Made by a program: the position numbers and the translations under genes. From positions 26,975,363 through 27,039,362 of the forward strand of contig NC_044005.1 in the NCBI RefSeq assembly GCF_900496995.4: a stretch of DNA of 64,000 bases, in the 5' to 3' direction. Below, in pieces: positions 56,801 to 64,000 of the stretch (its first letter is position 1; each line of letters begins with the position of its first letter). The notes beneath the pieces are model-generated. The model searched no databases. It saw nothing but the letters and a program-made list of their open reading frames with translations, and was not told the DNA's origin. The DNA is from Aquila chrysaetos chrysaetos (lineage: Eukaryota; Chordata; Aves; Accipitriformes; Accipitridae).

Positions 56801-59800
56801 GCTAATAATTGTATTATTCTCATGACTGTTTTTAGTAAGTTTAGATTAGCTTCTTTTTTGTTCAAAGAATCTCTTTTCTAAAATTGACCTTTACCACCTT
56901 TGTTTTAAGTGAATATTCCCGGAGTTAATAAAATAAACTATATATTGTTACAGTTGTTTTCATTTTGAAGACAAGTTCTCATCTGACTGTGAAGTCCCAT
57001 TTTTGGGTGTATTCTTCTATCCACAGGGTGACATATGTCAGATTAACTAGAGGTTGTTCTTTCCTGGGTTCTCTTTGCTTAATGGGATGTAAAGTTCATT
57101 AAACCAGCATATATTTCTTAAAATATATTTTTCCATTGTAAGTATTTGCTATGATGTGTCAACTGAAATCACAATTCTTTACGTTAGACTTAAAGGAGTC
57201 TTTACACTGTGTAATTTCAATATTTGGAGTGTTTGTGTGTTGAACCAGACACCTTGTGCATCTTTAGAAAAGATAGGTTTATAAATTTAGACATAAAGCT
57301 TCTCTCCATGTAATACAGGAGCTCTTAGATCTTGTGGTTATGGAACATGAAATATGCACAGTTGACTGGAGTGAAGAAACGTGGCTGAATGTAGGCTGAA
57401 AGGGCAAAATTACTTGGAATCTCATAATGCATGGATTTTGAGATTGGAAACTCTCGCAGGAAGAAACATATATGGGGACTACAGTAATATTTACGTATGC
57501 TGTGGAGGCACAGCTACTGTGGTTGATGTCTTATTTCTGGTATTTTTTTTCCGCAGATGCTGCTACAAAAATTTGGAGGACTTGGGTCTTGAATTATCAT
57601 TTCCTGAAACCAACAGCTCCTTGATTCTAGTGAGGAAAGTGCCACTGTGTTTTATAGAAAGAGAAGCCAATGAATTACGACGGAAAAGACAACCTGTCAC
57701 CAAAAGCATTGTGGAGGTCAGCTGTGAATATGGGTGAAATTGTGATACTGGGTCTTGTTCTGTGTTAATAGCCCAGGGTATTAGAGTATCTCTGTTATGA
57801 GGGAGACAATGAAGTCCCTTGGCAAATGTGGGTGCCATCCCTTTTAGTAGCTAAATACTCCCACAACTGAAATCCCTGAACTATAACAGAAACTATAGGA
57901 GACTGTTTCAGACTTTGACTAGTGGAGAAGCTAAGAAAAATAGTATATAGTACAGAAATTTCAACAGTTTACTGCTCATGAATGCTTGAATGAACAGTAA
58001 AATGATTAATATTGCCGATACAGAAATATTATTTGTTAGGATTTAAAGTTGTTTTCATGAATTCTCTACGTGGGCAGTGCAGCTTTCTAAAAGCTGCTGT
58101 TCCAGATGTTGTGCGGTTTGAGGAAGAAATTGCTGAACAGATTACTTGCAGTTTCCATCGTAAATAATTCCCCGCAATCATAACTGCTTCAAGGACTCCT
58201 TAAAAATTGTTTCTGGAGTACCATATTCAGCCACTAGGCTGAGCCATTGTGAATCAGTCCAGTCTTGCCATCCATCTCTTTCGACATGAAAAGAAGAAAC
58301 AGAGAAGATGATTCATCTGATTAAATTTTCTTTTCCAACCTTGCTATAATCGGGAAGAACTCACACACACTATCCTGGTGTGATTTGGGAGCCAAGAGCA
58401 CTAAAAGTGGCGGAGGAGGGTATCAGGTCTATGCCTCACAAGCACTTAATCTTAGCTGATGCCTCAAGATCTCCTGAGTGTTTTGGCAGATCTCTTCTGC
58501 AATCCTTTTTATTTTAATTAGGACTGGTAGCACCCATTCATGATTGATTATGAATTCATTGCATTTGAGACATCATAAATGAAATCCACATGGACTATTA
58601 TCCAAAGAAGAAAGGGCAGCTATTCAAAGATAACACGCATTCATTGCACTCTGAGGTATAAGACTTCCATTATACCCGTTCTACAGATAGGAAACTGATG
58701 CAGAGAAAAAATAAATGATTAGTCTATAGTCTGATAAGATAGTCGTGAGAGGTCAGGACTTGCACCTATTTCACACTGTGGTCAGTGTACTAGCAACAGC
58801 ATCATTTTTCCTGGTTCTGGCAGTTACACAGTAAATTATACACAGATGGGGACAAAGCAGGGTATGGGCAATGAAAGGGAGAAATAGCAACTGATGATAC
58901 TACCTTTTTCTTTGCAGGAGCTTATTCAAGAACAAGTTGAGGTGAGTTACTGTCTGCTTCTAAAGTTGACTATAATAATGCAAAGCTTACTGCATGAACC
59001 GAAGGGAGTAAGTGTGTTAAGCCTCAAATGAGAGAGGTGGACTAGATAATCCACTAGCTTTTCCTCATTTTAGTTTTCTTTGTGTTACAGTTTTTCCTTT
59101 TTCTCATATTAAATGGAAAGTGAGATGATGTTCCCTTAATACTTTTAGCTAGTGCAGACCACAGGAGGAGGAGCACGAGGGACACTGCCTCTGACGTTTT
59201 TGAAGGTGTTAGCTTCCCAGGCCTGTCATGGTAGGGAAACTGTACTTTTCTTTCATTGTTTTTTTTGTTTGTTTTTTTGTTTTGTTTTTTTTAAAAACCT
59301 TTCTGTCTTTACACAATATCCTCCCTGGGGCAGTGGTTTCAGAATGTGTTTGCTGGAATTCCAGGATTACAGGCTGTGTGTTTCATAGGGATGAGGAGAT
59401 AATGGTCTTTTCATGGACAGCACTGTGAGGGACAGCAATACTGCTCTGATTTATTCATGTATGGGCCTAATGTACTTTCCAGCCCTCAGATGAAACACAG
59501 ATAGAATACAGTTCTGAGATGCAGTCATCCCTGTAAGCTCTAAACCATCCAAACAACAGCTCTGTGATGGGGCAAGGGGAGGTCCTGGAATCTGCTTTAA
59601 AGCAAGCAGGAATGAAGACTTAGACATTCTTCCCAAAAAGCATTGTTTCATATAAGTATCAAAAGTGCTAGTTTAAGTGTGCCTGTGACCTTTCAAGTAT
59701 TTTTGGAAGGAGTGCAGTAAGAATTTACATCTTCTAAGGGACTATGGCTTACCAGCACCTGGAAATGAGCAGACCTTACAAGTGTAGACTGTAGTAGCTC

Positions 59801-61449
59801 TAGCCTCTTGTGGCAGTTCCTGTGCCATATACAGTATAACAAGATTACGCTGAAGGGGTAAATGTGAACCAAAAGCATCTATTTTCACTGAGTGTCACTG
59901 CATTCTACAAGTGGCAGACAATATGTAATTTTTTTTATATCTAAAAAAAGTCCCATGGCTGAAAGGCAGACTGGAGATGGTCTTGTGCATCTGTGAAGGC
60001 TAAAGATTGCAAACACCTGTGAAATGACTTCCTAATGTTCTGCTTGGATTTCCTCTGGATGCCATTAAGTGCTCACTTGTGAGGAAGGACTTAGTGGCAG
60101 GGCTAGCGTTTGCTCTTGGAACTGATGCCTGTCAGTGGCAGGCACATAGAACTGATAAAGCCTATGGAACTGATATTAGCTGTTGTCTTGGTTTAATACT
60201 TTTTGATTTGTGAACTGGTTGCATCTTCAGCTGCAACACACACAAAAAAAAGAAAAGCAAAAAAAAAAAAGCCCATTTGCCTCTTGCAATGTCATCTGAA
60301 AAGCCAAAAACTAATCATCTTACCATCCATCAGACTTGAGTTAGGTCAAAGTTTAGGCCATGGAAAGCTGATCCTTATGCAGCAGGCTGGTTAATTGAGC
60401 TAAGCCCTAAGGCCGCCTTACTGCAGCCTTTGCAGCCTCCCAGCTAATCTTTGGGAGCTGCCTTGTTTTCTGTGAAAACCACAGCTGTGGAGGGAAGTCT
60501 GCTGGGTGGTTTGAAGTCTATTTGGCAGCATGTGTGAGAAGTTGTATCTTTTTTTCAGGAGCTATTAAGTTTAATGAGCGTTTGACTGTGGAGGAGAGCT
60601 GCAGGCTTATTGAAGCTTTGTCATCTTGCCAGCTGCCCTTCCAGTGTGCTCATGGAAGACCTTCCATGATGCCTCTTGCAGACATAGACCATCTACAGCA
60701 GGAAAAGCAGGTACTGTTTGGGACACAGACATGCCTCTGATAATCCACACTCTGGATTATCAGAGGCATTTCATGTATGCGTGGGTTAGCACTACAATGG
60801 ACCAATTTGAAACCATCACCACTGGCTGTATCTTACTTGAATTTTTACATAGCTGTTACCAATAAAATAAAACTTCAGAACATTAAACCACTGTCCTGCA
60901 AACACTTATGGCAAGATCCTTGCTAATTTCATTTGAATGATCATATTGACTTGAATGGGGTCCACTAGTCCTTGAAGTTAAGCATATATTTAAAGTGTTT
61001 GCAGTTTTTAAGGGTAAAACTTGGAAAACATGTAAATTCTTATATTCTACTAGTGGCAAAGATGCTAATTAAACAAACGCCTACTTCCCCAAAGTTTAAG
61101 ACGGTATAAAGTGGGGAAGAAAAGCAAAGAAATAGCAACATTTAAATAATAAAAAAAAAATTACTTCCCTTTTGCTATTACTATTATTATGATATATTAA
61201 GTTATGAAATTGGATACTGTTGAAAGTCACGTGGAACTTTGAAATAGATATTAAAAAAACTTGGGAATGACTGTATTAGGGCAAAGAGTATGGAGACGTT
61301 GAAGTTAATTTACTTAGTTATGATTTAGTGCTGCTTAATTTTTCTCCCTCCAGCCTAAACCTAATTTGGCTAGACTGCGGAAGATGGCACGAGCGTGGCA
61401 CCTATTTGGAAAAAAAAAAGACCCTAATCAAAAAAAGTTAAGACTGTAA
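41539..61449 (+). CDS. MLH3: MLH3, MutL homolog 3 (12 coding exons)
   Basis: MLH3 pairs with MLH1 to form MutL-gamma, an endonuclease that resolves crossovers in meiosis and contributes to mismatch repair in the nucleus. The joined exons give 4341 bases, 1446 residues plus stop (human 1453). Order: GHKL ATPase domain, long diverged linker, C-terminal dimerisation and endonuclease domain. All 11 coding-region introns are GT-AG and every junction keeps the frame. Start: ATG at 41539 gives MIKCL, as in mammals. Exon coordinates are in the two block entries. The extreme C-terminus ([13 protein letters not shown]) differs from the mammalian tail and is short and basic. A 24-nt exon (58918-58941) and a symmetric 72-nt exon (53121-53192) carrying the nuclease motif are present. 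No inactivating change was seen. Confidence 0.97.
46237..46335 (+). repeat. Degenerate tandem array of about 28 bp, four units, MLH3 intron 2
   Basis: Units begin with CAATGGCATTGTTCGTTCTTA (46237), CATTGGTGTTACTCTCCATC (46265), CAACGGTGCCACTCTTTCTT (46289) and CAATGGCGTTATTCTTTGG (46317). Unit lengths are 28, 24, 28 and 19+. The shared core is CAAYGGYGTTAYTCTTTCTTA. It is an old minisatellite by appearance. Confidence 0.65.
47428..47454 (+). repeat. 11-bp tandem duplication, MLH3 intron 2
   Basis: AGTTCTGTCAA is repeated directly, with AGT-CTG continuing after the second copy. It is a short, probably neutral, duplication. Confidence 0.8.
48459..61449 (+). CDS. MLH3: MLH3 exons 3-13: C-terminal dimerisation and endonuclease domain
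   Basis: Exons: 48459-48557, 49206-49276, 50262-50366, 52400-52472, 53121-53192, 54164-54272, 57557-57716, 58918-58941, 59149-59230, 60559-60710, 61354-61449 (TAA at 61447-61449). Exon 3 encodes [19 protein letters not shown], matching the mammalian segment. Exon 7 encodes the metal-binding endonuclease motif [12 protein letters not shown] (Asp1224, His1226, Glu1230). Exons 11-12 encode ASQACHG and [10 protein letters not shown], the further metal-site motifs of endonuclease-type MutL proteins. Exon 13 encodes [12 protein letters not shown] and the basic tail, with A9 and A7 runs in the coding sequence. Confidence 0.96.
51590..52370 (-). repeat. Ancient CR1 LINE 3' region, MLH3 intron 5
   Basis: Reading the plus strand, about 52060-52330 shows the antisense of an old CR1 3' region: TTTCATGACC, TCTTTTAGCTTAAATAATT, CACTGTATTTATAAAGAATA, TTCTCAGTCTCAGTTTTGCT-AGGCCAAATTCTTTAAGCC and TAATCATCCTACTGGC. 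These words and spacings agree with remembered CR1 consensus (ctcagtctttcttttgctaggctaaa, gatcatcctagtagccc). The outer part from 51590 (GGAGAAATTCCTCCCTAAC) is less certain. The element is antisense to MLH3. Confidence 0.7.
55350..56260 (-). mobile_element. Ancient CR1/L3-type LINE copy with reverse-transcriptase remnant, MLH3 intron 8
   Basis: Read on the plus strand the order is: GATATATCTGCTTTTGAGAC (55407 on), GTGAGGGTATCCCATTGATT, TATTTTCTGTCTATTAT, CTGATAACTTGCATTTAT, AATAATTTTGTGTTTTCTAC-AAATTTGCC and CATTAATAAA, all antisense CR1/L3 words from 3' region to ORF2. On the minus strand near 56064-56100 a frame reads YLVFQKAFD, the conserved LINE reverse-transcriptase motif, ended soon after by a stop. 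The copy is 5'-truncated and dead. Confidence 0.8.
56632..56662. repeat. Paired T11 / A12 runs forming an inverted repeat, MLH3 intron 8
   Basis: CC-T11 (56632-56642) is followed by CCCCCTTG and A12 (56651-56662) then GG. The arms can pair over about 13 bases around an 8-base loop. It is also likely to be prone to sequencing and replication slippage. Confidence 0.85.
58660..58775 (+). repeat. MIR-like SINE fragment, MLH3 intron 9
   Basis: CATTATACCCGTTCTACAGA, then TAGGAAACTGATGCAGAGA, then GGTCAGGACTTGCACC follow the MIR 3' order (attatccccattttacagatgaggaaactgaggc, then gattcgaaccc-like). This is the clearest of the three MIR-like pieces in the window. Identification is from remembered consensus. 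Confidence 0.6.
58918..58941 (+). CDS. MLH3: MLH3 exon 10: 24-nt microexon
   Basis: GAG to GAG, eight codons (ELIQEQVE), flanked by a TTTGCAG acceptor and a GTGAGT donor, in phase 0 on both sides. The homologous mammalian segment is EFIREQLE. Because it is a whole number of codons, skipping would not shift the frame. Confidence 0.9.
60731..60769. repeat. Perfect 16-bp inverted repeat with 7-base loop, MLH3 intron 12
   Basis: ATGCCTCTGATAATCC (60731-60746) and its exact reverse complement (60754-60769) flank ACACTCT. It begins 21 bases after the exon 12/intron 12 junction. Pre-mRNA from this site would form a stable hairpin next to the 5' splice site. Confidence 0.97.
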
Positions 61450-61826
61450 GATGCAACCACTAGAAGTGTTGGTATGATCCAGGTCCCCCTGTTGTTAGAC
61501 AACAATACCCTGCGTGGAGCCAAGTTTCTGAGCCAGTGCAGTCACCAATGTTCTGCTACAAGTACTGACCTAAGAAGCACAGACCAGCCAGGAGAACATG
61601 GCCGGAGGAGTCCACCCTTGTAGCCTGCAGAAGCGTCTTCAACATTAACGGGTTACATTGTAAGCCTGGGCCTTATGTCAGTGTTTGACTGTTGGAGGCA
61701 AGAAGTTGCAGCCACTCGCAGTTACTAAAGTGCTTTTTCTCTGCAAGCACAGCATGATTCTGTGTAAGAGAGGAGACTTTCAATTAATGTATTTTATAGT
61801 GCTTTGAAAATGGGGAGGTATTTATT

Positions 61827-61832
61827 AATAAA
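61827..61832 (+). terminator. MLH3: Polyadenylation signal of MLH3
   Basis: AATAAA lies 378 bases after the MLH3 stop, in TTTATTAATAAAATTAACAC. It is the first hexamer after the stop. A moderately GT-containing stretch (CATGGCAGTGGTTGG) follows about 30 bases downstream. Later transcript ends inside the 1 kb gap before EIF2B2 cannot be excluded. Confidence 0.75.
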
Positions 61833-61849
61833 ATTAACACTAAACTCTT

Positions 61850-63154
61850 TCCTTGAGCTCATGGCAGTGGTTGGAATGCAGACCAACCAGCTTCATAGTG
61901 TATATATAGGCCAACTTTGGATCAAAAAACATTTTTATTTAACTAGGCAATGAATGACACACTCAGCTGTTTCTCCAGCTCCCTGCAGTTTGCATTCTTG
62001 AGTGACAAATTTCTAAATCCTACCATAGCCCCACGTTCTCAGGGTACAGAAACTTACCCCCACAGAAATAACTAAATAGCCCACAGCATTTTTTACAATA
62101 GGCAGACTTTTTTTTATGAGTTCCGGTTCTATTTTGTGTCTCAGTCTAAGGTAGACGAGTAGAGTTTATTTCAGAAGAGTAAAAGAAGATGATATCTTTG
62201 TTTAATCACAGACATCCAACTTACTTAAAACCAAATCAGAATGATACTGACATCTGCTGAATCAAAAGCAAAACAAGGAGTGGAAACTACTTTCATTTGA
62301 TGATTTAACTGTGGTGTAGTGTATGCCACACATTGATAAAAAGGACTACGGAAAAGTGATCTAACTTGCAAGAGCCTGAGATTTCCAAGATGTTCCATGC
62401 TGCCCCTCACAAAAATCAAGAACTTTCCAAATGAGACAAGATGTCCACCCAAGAAGAATAATCACAGTCACTCAACTAGTACAGGAGAAGACCCTCAGAC
62501 TACAATAAGTGAAGCAAGAGCTTGAGCTCTGCCTTCTGACACAGTGGTGAACAAGCTAGCTGGTGGGGCTTCTGAAGGTCTGCCTTTCATCAAGGATGGA
62601 ATTTTCGTTCTAGCATTGTCCAAAAAGCTGGTTTGTATTTCAGCAACTCACCAAAAATTGTCAGAAAACTCTAACAAAGAAATCCATTTTGAAGACAACT
62701 GCCAATATATTCCTATCAATCACACTCATATGTGAAAGCACACCTTAAAGCCTGCTACTGCATTATAGGTGCAGGCAACTCACTACACTGGTAAAACTCC
62801 TGCTAGTTAAAGAAACAAAATAAGTGTATATGGAAAACACGCTTAATAGTGAGATCACTGTAAACAGCCTTTATTGCAGCATACTTTGAATTAATAGCTT
62901 AGCTGTCCCAGAGTTACACATATGCCTTGCTGTTTCAAAATCAAAGTGGGTTAGCAGCTCCATGTGGCTTCTAACCCAGCAGAGAAATCAAAACCTGTAC
63001 CAAAGCTCTGCCTTCTGTTGCTTTTGGGTAGGAAAGACACTGCTGAGCAAATTCCCCACGGCAATTTGTCTTTGCAACGTACCCTTTAATTAGCTGTTGT
63101 ATCTTTCTAAAGAGAAAGACAGGAAGAGGCTGGAGAGTGACGTGCTTCACTGCA
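61850..63154. other. Tail-to-tail gap between MLH3 and EIF2B2, including the EIF2B2 3' UTR
   Basis: MLH3 (+) and EIF2B2 (-) converge here. The likely EIF2B2 3' UTR is about 62855-63154. Between about 61850 and 62855 no coding exon or repeat was recognised. A second minus-strand AATAAA at about 61934-61939 could extend EIF2B2 transcripts almost to the MLH3 end. Confidence 0.55.
62870..62875 (-). terminator. EIF2B2: Polyadenylation signal of EIF2B2 (minus strand)
   Basis: TTTATT on the plus strand is AATAAA on the minus strand, 280 bases after the EIF2B2 stop and followed on that strand by GGCTGTTTACAGTGATCTC. It is the nearest canonical hexamer to the stop codon. Confidence 0.7.
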
Positions 63155-63312
63155 TTAGAGTTCATAGTCATCTGGATGGTAGAGCTCACTCATGAGGCGG
63201 TAGATGTAGGAAGGTGCGTTACCCCCAATGTTAGAAATGAAGAGAGTAATGAGCTCTGGAGGGACGTAGTCAAACACTGGGCAGTGAACATTGATCTTTG
63301 CCAGGATCTCCC
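63155..63312 (-). CDS. EIF2B2: EIF2B2, eIF2B beta subunit: last exon only (partial)
   Basis: eIF2B is the guanine-nucleotide exchange factor for eIF2 in the cytosol; beta belongs to the regulatory alpha/beta/delta core that senses phosphorylated eIF2 in the integrated stress response. The 158-base exon starts after an acceptor (TTTTACAG) and completes a Gly codon begun in the previous exon. It ends with TAA (63157-63155). It encodes the last 51 residues: [19 protein letters not shown], then [20 protein letters not shown] and YEL. This is the strongly conserved C-terminus of eIF2B beta. The preceding exon is not found between 63313 and 64000 and must lie beyond the window. It is convergent with MLH3, as in other amniotes. 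Confidence 0.93.
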
Positions 63313-64000
63313 CTGTAAAATGAACAGCAGCAATATTAGACAAAGCAACTCAAAGTACATTTAGCCTTCTGCACATCTTCCTGAGCCCCTGAAGAAACTG
63401 GCTATGCACATGCTACCCTGAAGTCAATACTGAAACATCCTGAATACTTTCCAACTTCCTCACTGATGTCATTGAATTACAGGTATACAGCAGTCTTGGA
63501 TGAATGGCAGCACTCTCTTTTGGTAGTTTTTACTGATAAAAACCCCAGATCCCCTCTGATGTAGATTTACTAATTTCCAAAAAACCTGCCAGTATGTAAT
63601 TAGAATACAAGAATCCTGATGCTGCCAAAGTTGTTATTTAAAGAAAAGCTCAGAAGGCCAAAATCAAAAACCTATGCCAAACCCGGTATCGTCATTTAAA
63701 AAGTCTTTGTCACATAGAAACAGGGCTTTGAAAAGAGACTTTGCTATCTGAAAATGGGCTTGGGAGCTGACACCTTTCTGAAGATGGTGCTTGTGTGGGA
63801 AGCCCATGGCAGAGATACTGGATTTCAGCAAGTTGATCACATAACAAAGTTTCAAGAAGTTAACATGAGTTGTAGGAAGGAAACGAAGCTGCCCTTGGTG
63901 TTGGGCATCTGTCCCACAGGAAACCACCACCTGCCTGGCACCATTATCACAATCCTATAATAAAACACTGACTATTTCAGAGCTAAAGCAAAAGCGCAAA
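63313..64000 (-). other. EIF2B2: Part of the last EIF2B2 intron
   Basis: Sequence upstream of the EIF2B2 last exon on the minus strand. No exon encoding the preceding conserved segment of eIF2B beta was found, and no repeat was recognised. Confidence 0.7.

Larger units (their letters stand above)
40679..60558 (+). other. MLH3: MLH3 introns: contents
   Basis: Introns longer than 300 bases: about 40679-41465, 44837-48458, 48558-49205, 49277-50261, 50367-52399, 52473-53120, 53193-54163, 54273-57556, 57717-58917 and 59231-60558, with 60711-61353 following. They hold two ancient CR1 copies (introns 5 and 8), one MIR-like fragment (intron 9), a degenerate 28-bp tandem array (intron 2), homopolymer pairs and a perfect inverted repeat (intron 12), each listed separately. 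The rest appears unique, AT-rich and non-coding; no embedded gene was recognised. Confidence 0.6.

Overview
This is a gene-dense piece of a vertebrate nuclear genome, not a bacterial or viral one. The coding sequence lies in many short exons with GT-AG introns, GC-rich CpG islands sit at gene starts, and AATAAA signals follow the stop codons. Decayed CR1-type LINE fragments, short introns and the absence of primate- or rodent-type repeats point to a sauropsid, most likely a bird; I cannot name the species. The gene order NEK9 - ZC2HC1C - ACYP1 - MLH3 - EIF2B2 is the conserved order of the region homologous to human 14q24.3, shown in the opposite orientation to the human chromosome.

Layout. 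Bases 1-6000 hold no recognisable coding exon; by conserved gene order they may include the 3' UTR of TMED10, but this is inference. NEK9 (+) runs from a CpG island at about 6.1-7.0 kb to a stop at 29556. It has 22 coding exons that join into a 964-residue kinase with an RCC1-like domain. A 2.4 kb 3' UTR ends at an AATAAA at 31896. After a gene-poor 3.8 kb stretch, ZC2HC1C (-) occupies 35705-37883 plus a probable 5' UTR exon near 38.4-38.7 kb. Its reading frame is broken by one extra G in a G8 run. ACYP1 (+, 38948-39683, two exons, 99 residues) lies head-to-head with it across a short CpG-island promoter. MLH3 (+) starts at a second CpG island (about 40.16-40.9 kb) and has 12 coding exons from 41539 to 61449, giving 1446 residues. 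The last exon of EIF2B2 (-) is at 63155-63312, tail-to-tail with MLH3.

The genes are neighbours rather than a functional operon: a mitotic kinase (NEK9), a C2HC zinc-finger protein of poorly known role (ZC2HC1C), a small acylphosphatase (ACYP1), a meiotic and mismatch-repair endonuclease subunit (MLH3) and a translation-initiation exchange-factor subunit (EIF2B2). The exon models were built by reading splice sites and checking that every junction preserves the frame; NEK9 and MLH3 close perfectly and ZC2HC1C is off by exactly one base.

I did not find a wholly undescribed biological system. The observations most worth checking are a WW-domain-like signature in the MLH3 linker, an in-frame 72-nt MLH3 exon that carries the endonuclease motif, the ZC2HC1C homopolymer frameshift, a perfect 16-bp inverted repeat just after an MLH3 splice donor, and a G-quadruplex-type hexanucleotide repeat plus a short uORF ahead of NEK9.
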